Below, in pieces: positions 62,283-64,000 of a stretch of DNA of 64,000 nucleotides. The DNA comes from Acanthornis magna (taxonomy: Eukaryota > Chordata > Aves > Passeriformes > Acanthizidae). A program made the translations under genes and the position numbers. The notes beneath the pieces were generated by a model, which ran no database searches, had not been told where the DNA came from, and saw only the letters and a list, made by a program, of their open reading frames with translations. The first letter of the stretch is position 1. Every line of letters starts with the position of its first letter. The stretch spans positions 1-64,000 of the forward strand of contig JAWUZG010000362.1 of NCBI GenBank assembly GCA_036785705.1, in the 5' to 3' direction.

Positions 62283-64000
62283 ATGGAGAAGAGACCCCCT
62301 GCCTCCCCCATGGAGGCCTGGGAGGAGGAGAGCTCTTCCCAGGACAGCAGCTCTTTAAATCCCCGGCAGTTCTCTGTCTATGACACGACCACGATGCAGC
62401 CGCTGCAGCTTGGTGAGAGGGGGGCCCCGTGGGGCTGAGCAGGGCTGGGGCCCACCAGCACACCCTGCACCAAGCCAGGATCACATTTTCCTGGCACTGA
62501 CCTGTCCTGGGGGACAGGCACGGTGTTGCCTGAATGGCAGGGTAGCTGAGGGCTGGATGCCAGCCCCAGCACAGCCTGTGCCAAGAAAAAGCAGAGCAGA
62601 GGGGCTCCAGGGCATGGGCAGTGAGGGGCAGTGGGACTCTGGACCTTTGCTGCCCATCTGGCAGCATGCTCCTCAGCCCAGGCCACTGGGGCCTTCCCAG
62701 CTCCAGCAGGGCAGCTCCTCTGCTGCTCAAAGGCTGTGCCAGGGGAGCGGGCACGGGGCTGGGTGGAGGGTAGGTCTCTTTGGCTCTCTCCTGTGGCCAG
62801 AGCCTCTGCAGCCCTCCCTGCTCTTCCCCTCTGCTAGATGCCAGCTGGTTGCCTGTGTACGAAGAGACAGAGGATGCTGTGGATTTCATCGTAGCCTTTG
62901 TGTCCAACCTCAACAAGGTAGCTGTGGCCAGTTGGACAGCGGCTGTGCTGGCGTTTGCCGGCAGGGGCTTTGCTGGGCTGTGGAGGGGTGCTGGCTGGGC
63001 AGAGCTGCCTTTCTCCCAGGGCACTGCACCCCCAGTGCTCCAGTGCCACTGGCTGTGCCTGCCCTCCCACACTCCCTGTTTGTGTCTCTGTCCCCCGGCT
63101 GCCAGGAGACCTACAAGGCCACGTTTCTGAAGAGCGTCTACATCGTCTGCAAAACCGCCTCGAAACGTGGCTTGACCCAGGGCCTGGATTTGTTCTGCCA
63201 AACATGCCAAGTGGCAGAGAATATCCAGGTGAGGGGACACCTGGAGTTCTGGCAATGGGGCCCAGCACCCCTGGCACTGGCACGCTGTGTGGACAGTGCT
63301 TGGGTTGGTCAGGGACTCGAGGCACTGGGTGCTGGCAGCTGCCAGGTCCCATCCTGGTTGTGTTCTGCAGGAGATCCTGGAAAAAGAGCCAAGGGACCGT
63401 CTGACCTTAGGGGTCCGGCATCTCGCCATGCTTGCCATTGAAGAATTAAGGTGGGCCCCCTGCCCCAGAGCTGTAATGCCATCTGCATGAGGCCTTGAGG
63501 GGCTGCTCCTAGCGCCAGTGTCCAACTGTCCCTCCTCTGTGCTTGCAGCTTGGTGGAGAACGTGCTGGAGGGCAAAACCAAAAGCCTCCTGTCAGCATGT
63601 TTCTCAAGTGTCTTCTGGCTTCCCCCAGAAAAGCAAATGCCGTACAGGACGGCTTCCCTCTACGTCAAGGTAAGTGCTGGATGAGCTGCAGGAGCCTCCA
63701 GCCCCTCTGGGCTGCTCCCTGCTCACCCTGTGCTGCCCCATGAGCAGAGATCTGAGGCACGGTGAGGTCTTGGTGTGGCTTTCCCACCCGTGTGGCTCTG
63801 TCCCCTTGCCATGGGCCTGGCTGTGTCCTGTGCCACAGGCTGCTCTGTCCCCAGCAGTTGCTGGGTCCCTGTGTCTCTCCTGGGCAGTTCAGGTGTCCTC
63901 CTGTGGCACTGAGAGTTCAGATCAGTGTCCTGGCTGTGGGGGAAGGAGCAGCAGAATCACAGCCACTGCTCTCTGTCCTCTTTGCAGACCCTGAAATCCA
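62283..64000 (+). CDS. MROH-family HEAT-repeat protein, gene C (partial, 3' end outside window)
   Basis: Exons are 62283-62412, 62838-62917, 63106-63228, 63371-63450, 63549-63669 and the first 13 bases of exon 6 from 63,988 to the window end. As in genes A and B, intron 5 lacks the LTR (the empty site is at about 63,740) and leads into a TTTGCAG acceptor and exon 6. It is therefore the terminal unit of array C and probably the 5' part of a third full gene. All residues seen match gene A. Confidence 0.8.

Larger units (their letters stand above)
54049..63740 (+). repeat. Tandem array C of 3,128-bp units
   Basis: Exon 1 starts at 56,027, 59,155 and 62,283, exactly 3,128 bp apart. Array C thus has a relic, two LTR-bearing units and a terminal unit, against at least eight complete units in array A and one in array B. 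Confidence 0.95.

Overview
The window looks like vertebrate, most probably avian (likely passerine), genomic DNA. The evidence is CR1 LINE fragments, a retroviral LTR followed by a tRNA-Trp-like primer-binding remnant, GT-AG introns, and exons of a maestro heat-like repeat (MROH) family gene, a family that is multicopy in birds. There is no prokaryotic gene structure and no CRISPR. The species cannot be fixed from sequence alone.

The window is a nested repeat. The inner level is a 3,128-bp tandem unit holding the first five coding exons of the MROH-like gene, a 611-bp LTR inserted in intron 5, a short piece of intron 5, a purine-rich block and the region upstream of exon 1. Only the last unit of each array lacks the LTR and runs on into exons 6-19. 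The outer level is a macro-repeat of about 15.99 kb: terminal unit, 3' exons, a 7-kb spacer and a truncated relic unit.

Layout: (1) 1-25,500, array A, with a partial unit at the left edge, seven exon 1-5 units and a terminal unit. (2) 24,041-30,859, full 19-exon gene A, 766 codons plus stop, with every exon phase compatible. (3) 30,860-37,970, spacer with an AT-rich microsatellite and poly(A) signals, two CR1 fragments in opposite orientation, a possible second LTR, a CpG-rich block and featureless DNA. (4) 37,971-38,290, relic with a diverged exon 3 piece, exon 4 missing and exon 5 present. (5) 40,032-46,850, full gene B, a near-identical second copy with a one-unit array. (6) 46,851-53,965, second copy of the spacer. 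(7) 53,966-54,285, second relic. (8) 54,356-64,000, array C with two LTR-bearing units and a terminal unit whose gene runs off the window in exon 6.

All exon 1-5 copies encode the same protein. The LTR lies in the sense orientation after exon 5 of one unit and about 1 kb before exon 1 of the next. It could supply a poly(A) site to the upstream unit and a promoter to the downstream one. Each inner unit could therefore be a self-contained minigene encoding a 182-residue N-terminal MROH fragment. That is an inference from layout and is the most interesting hypothesis here.
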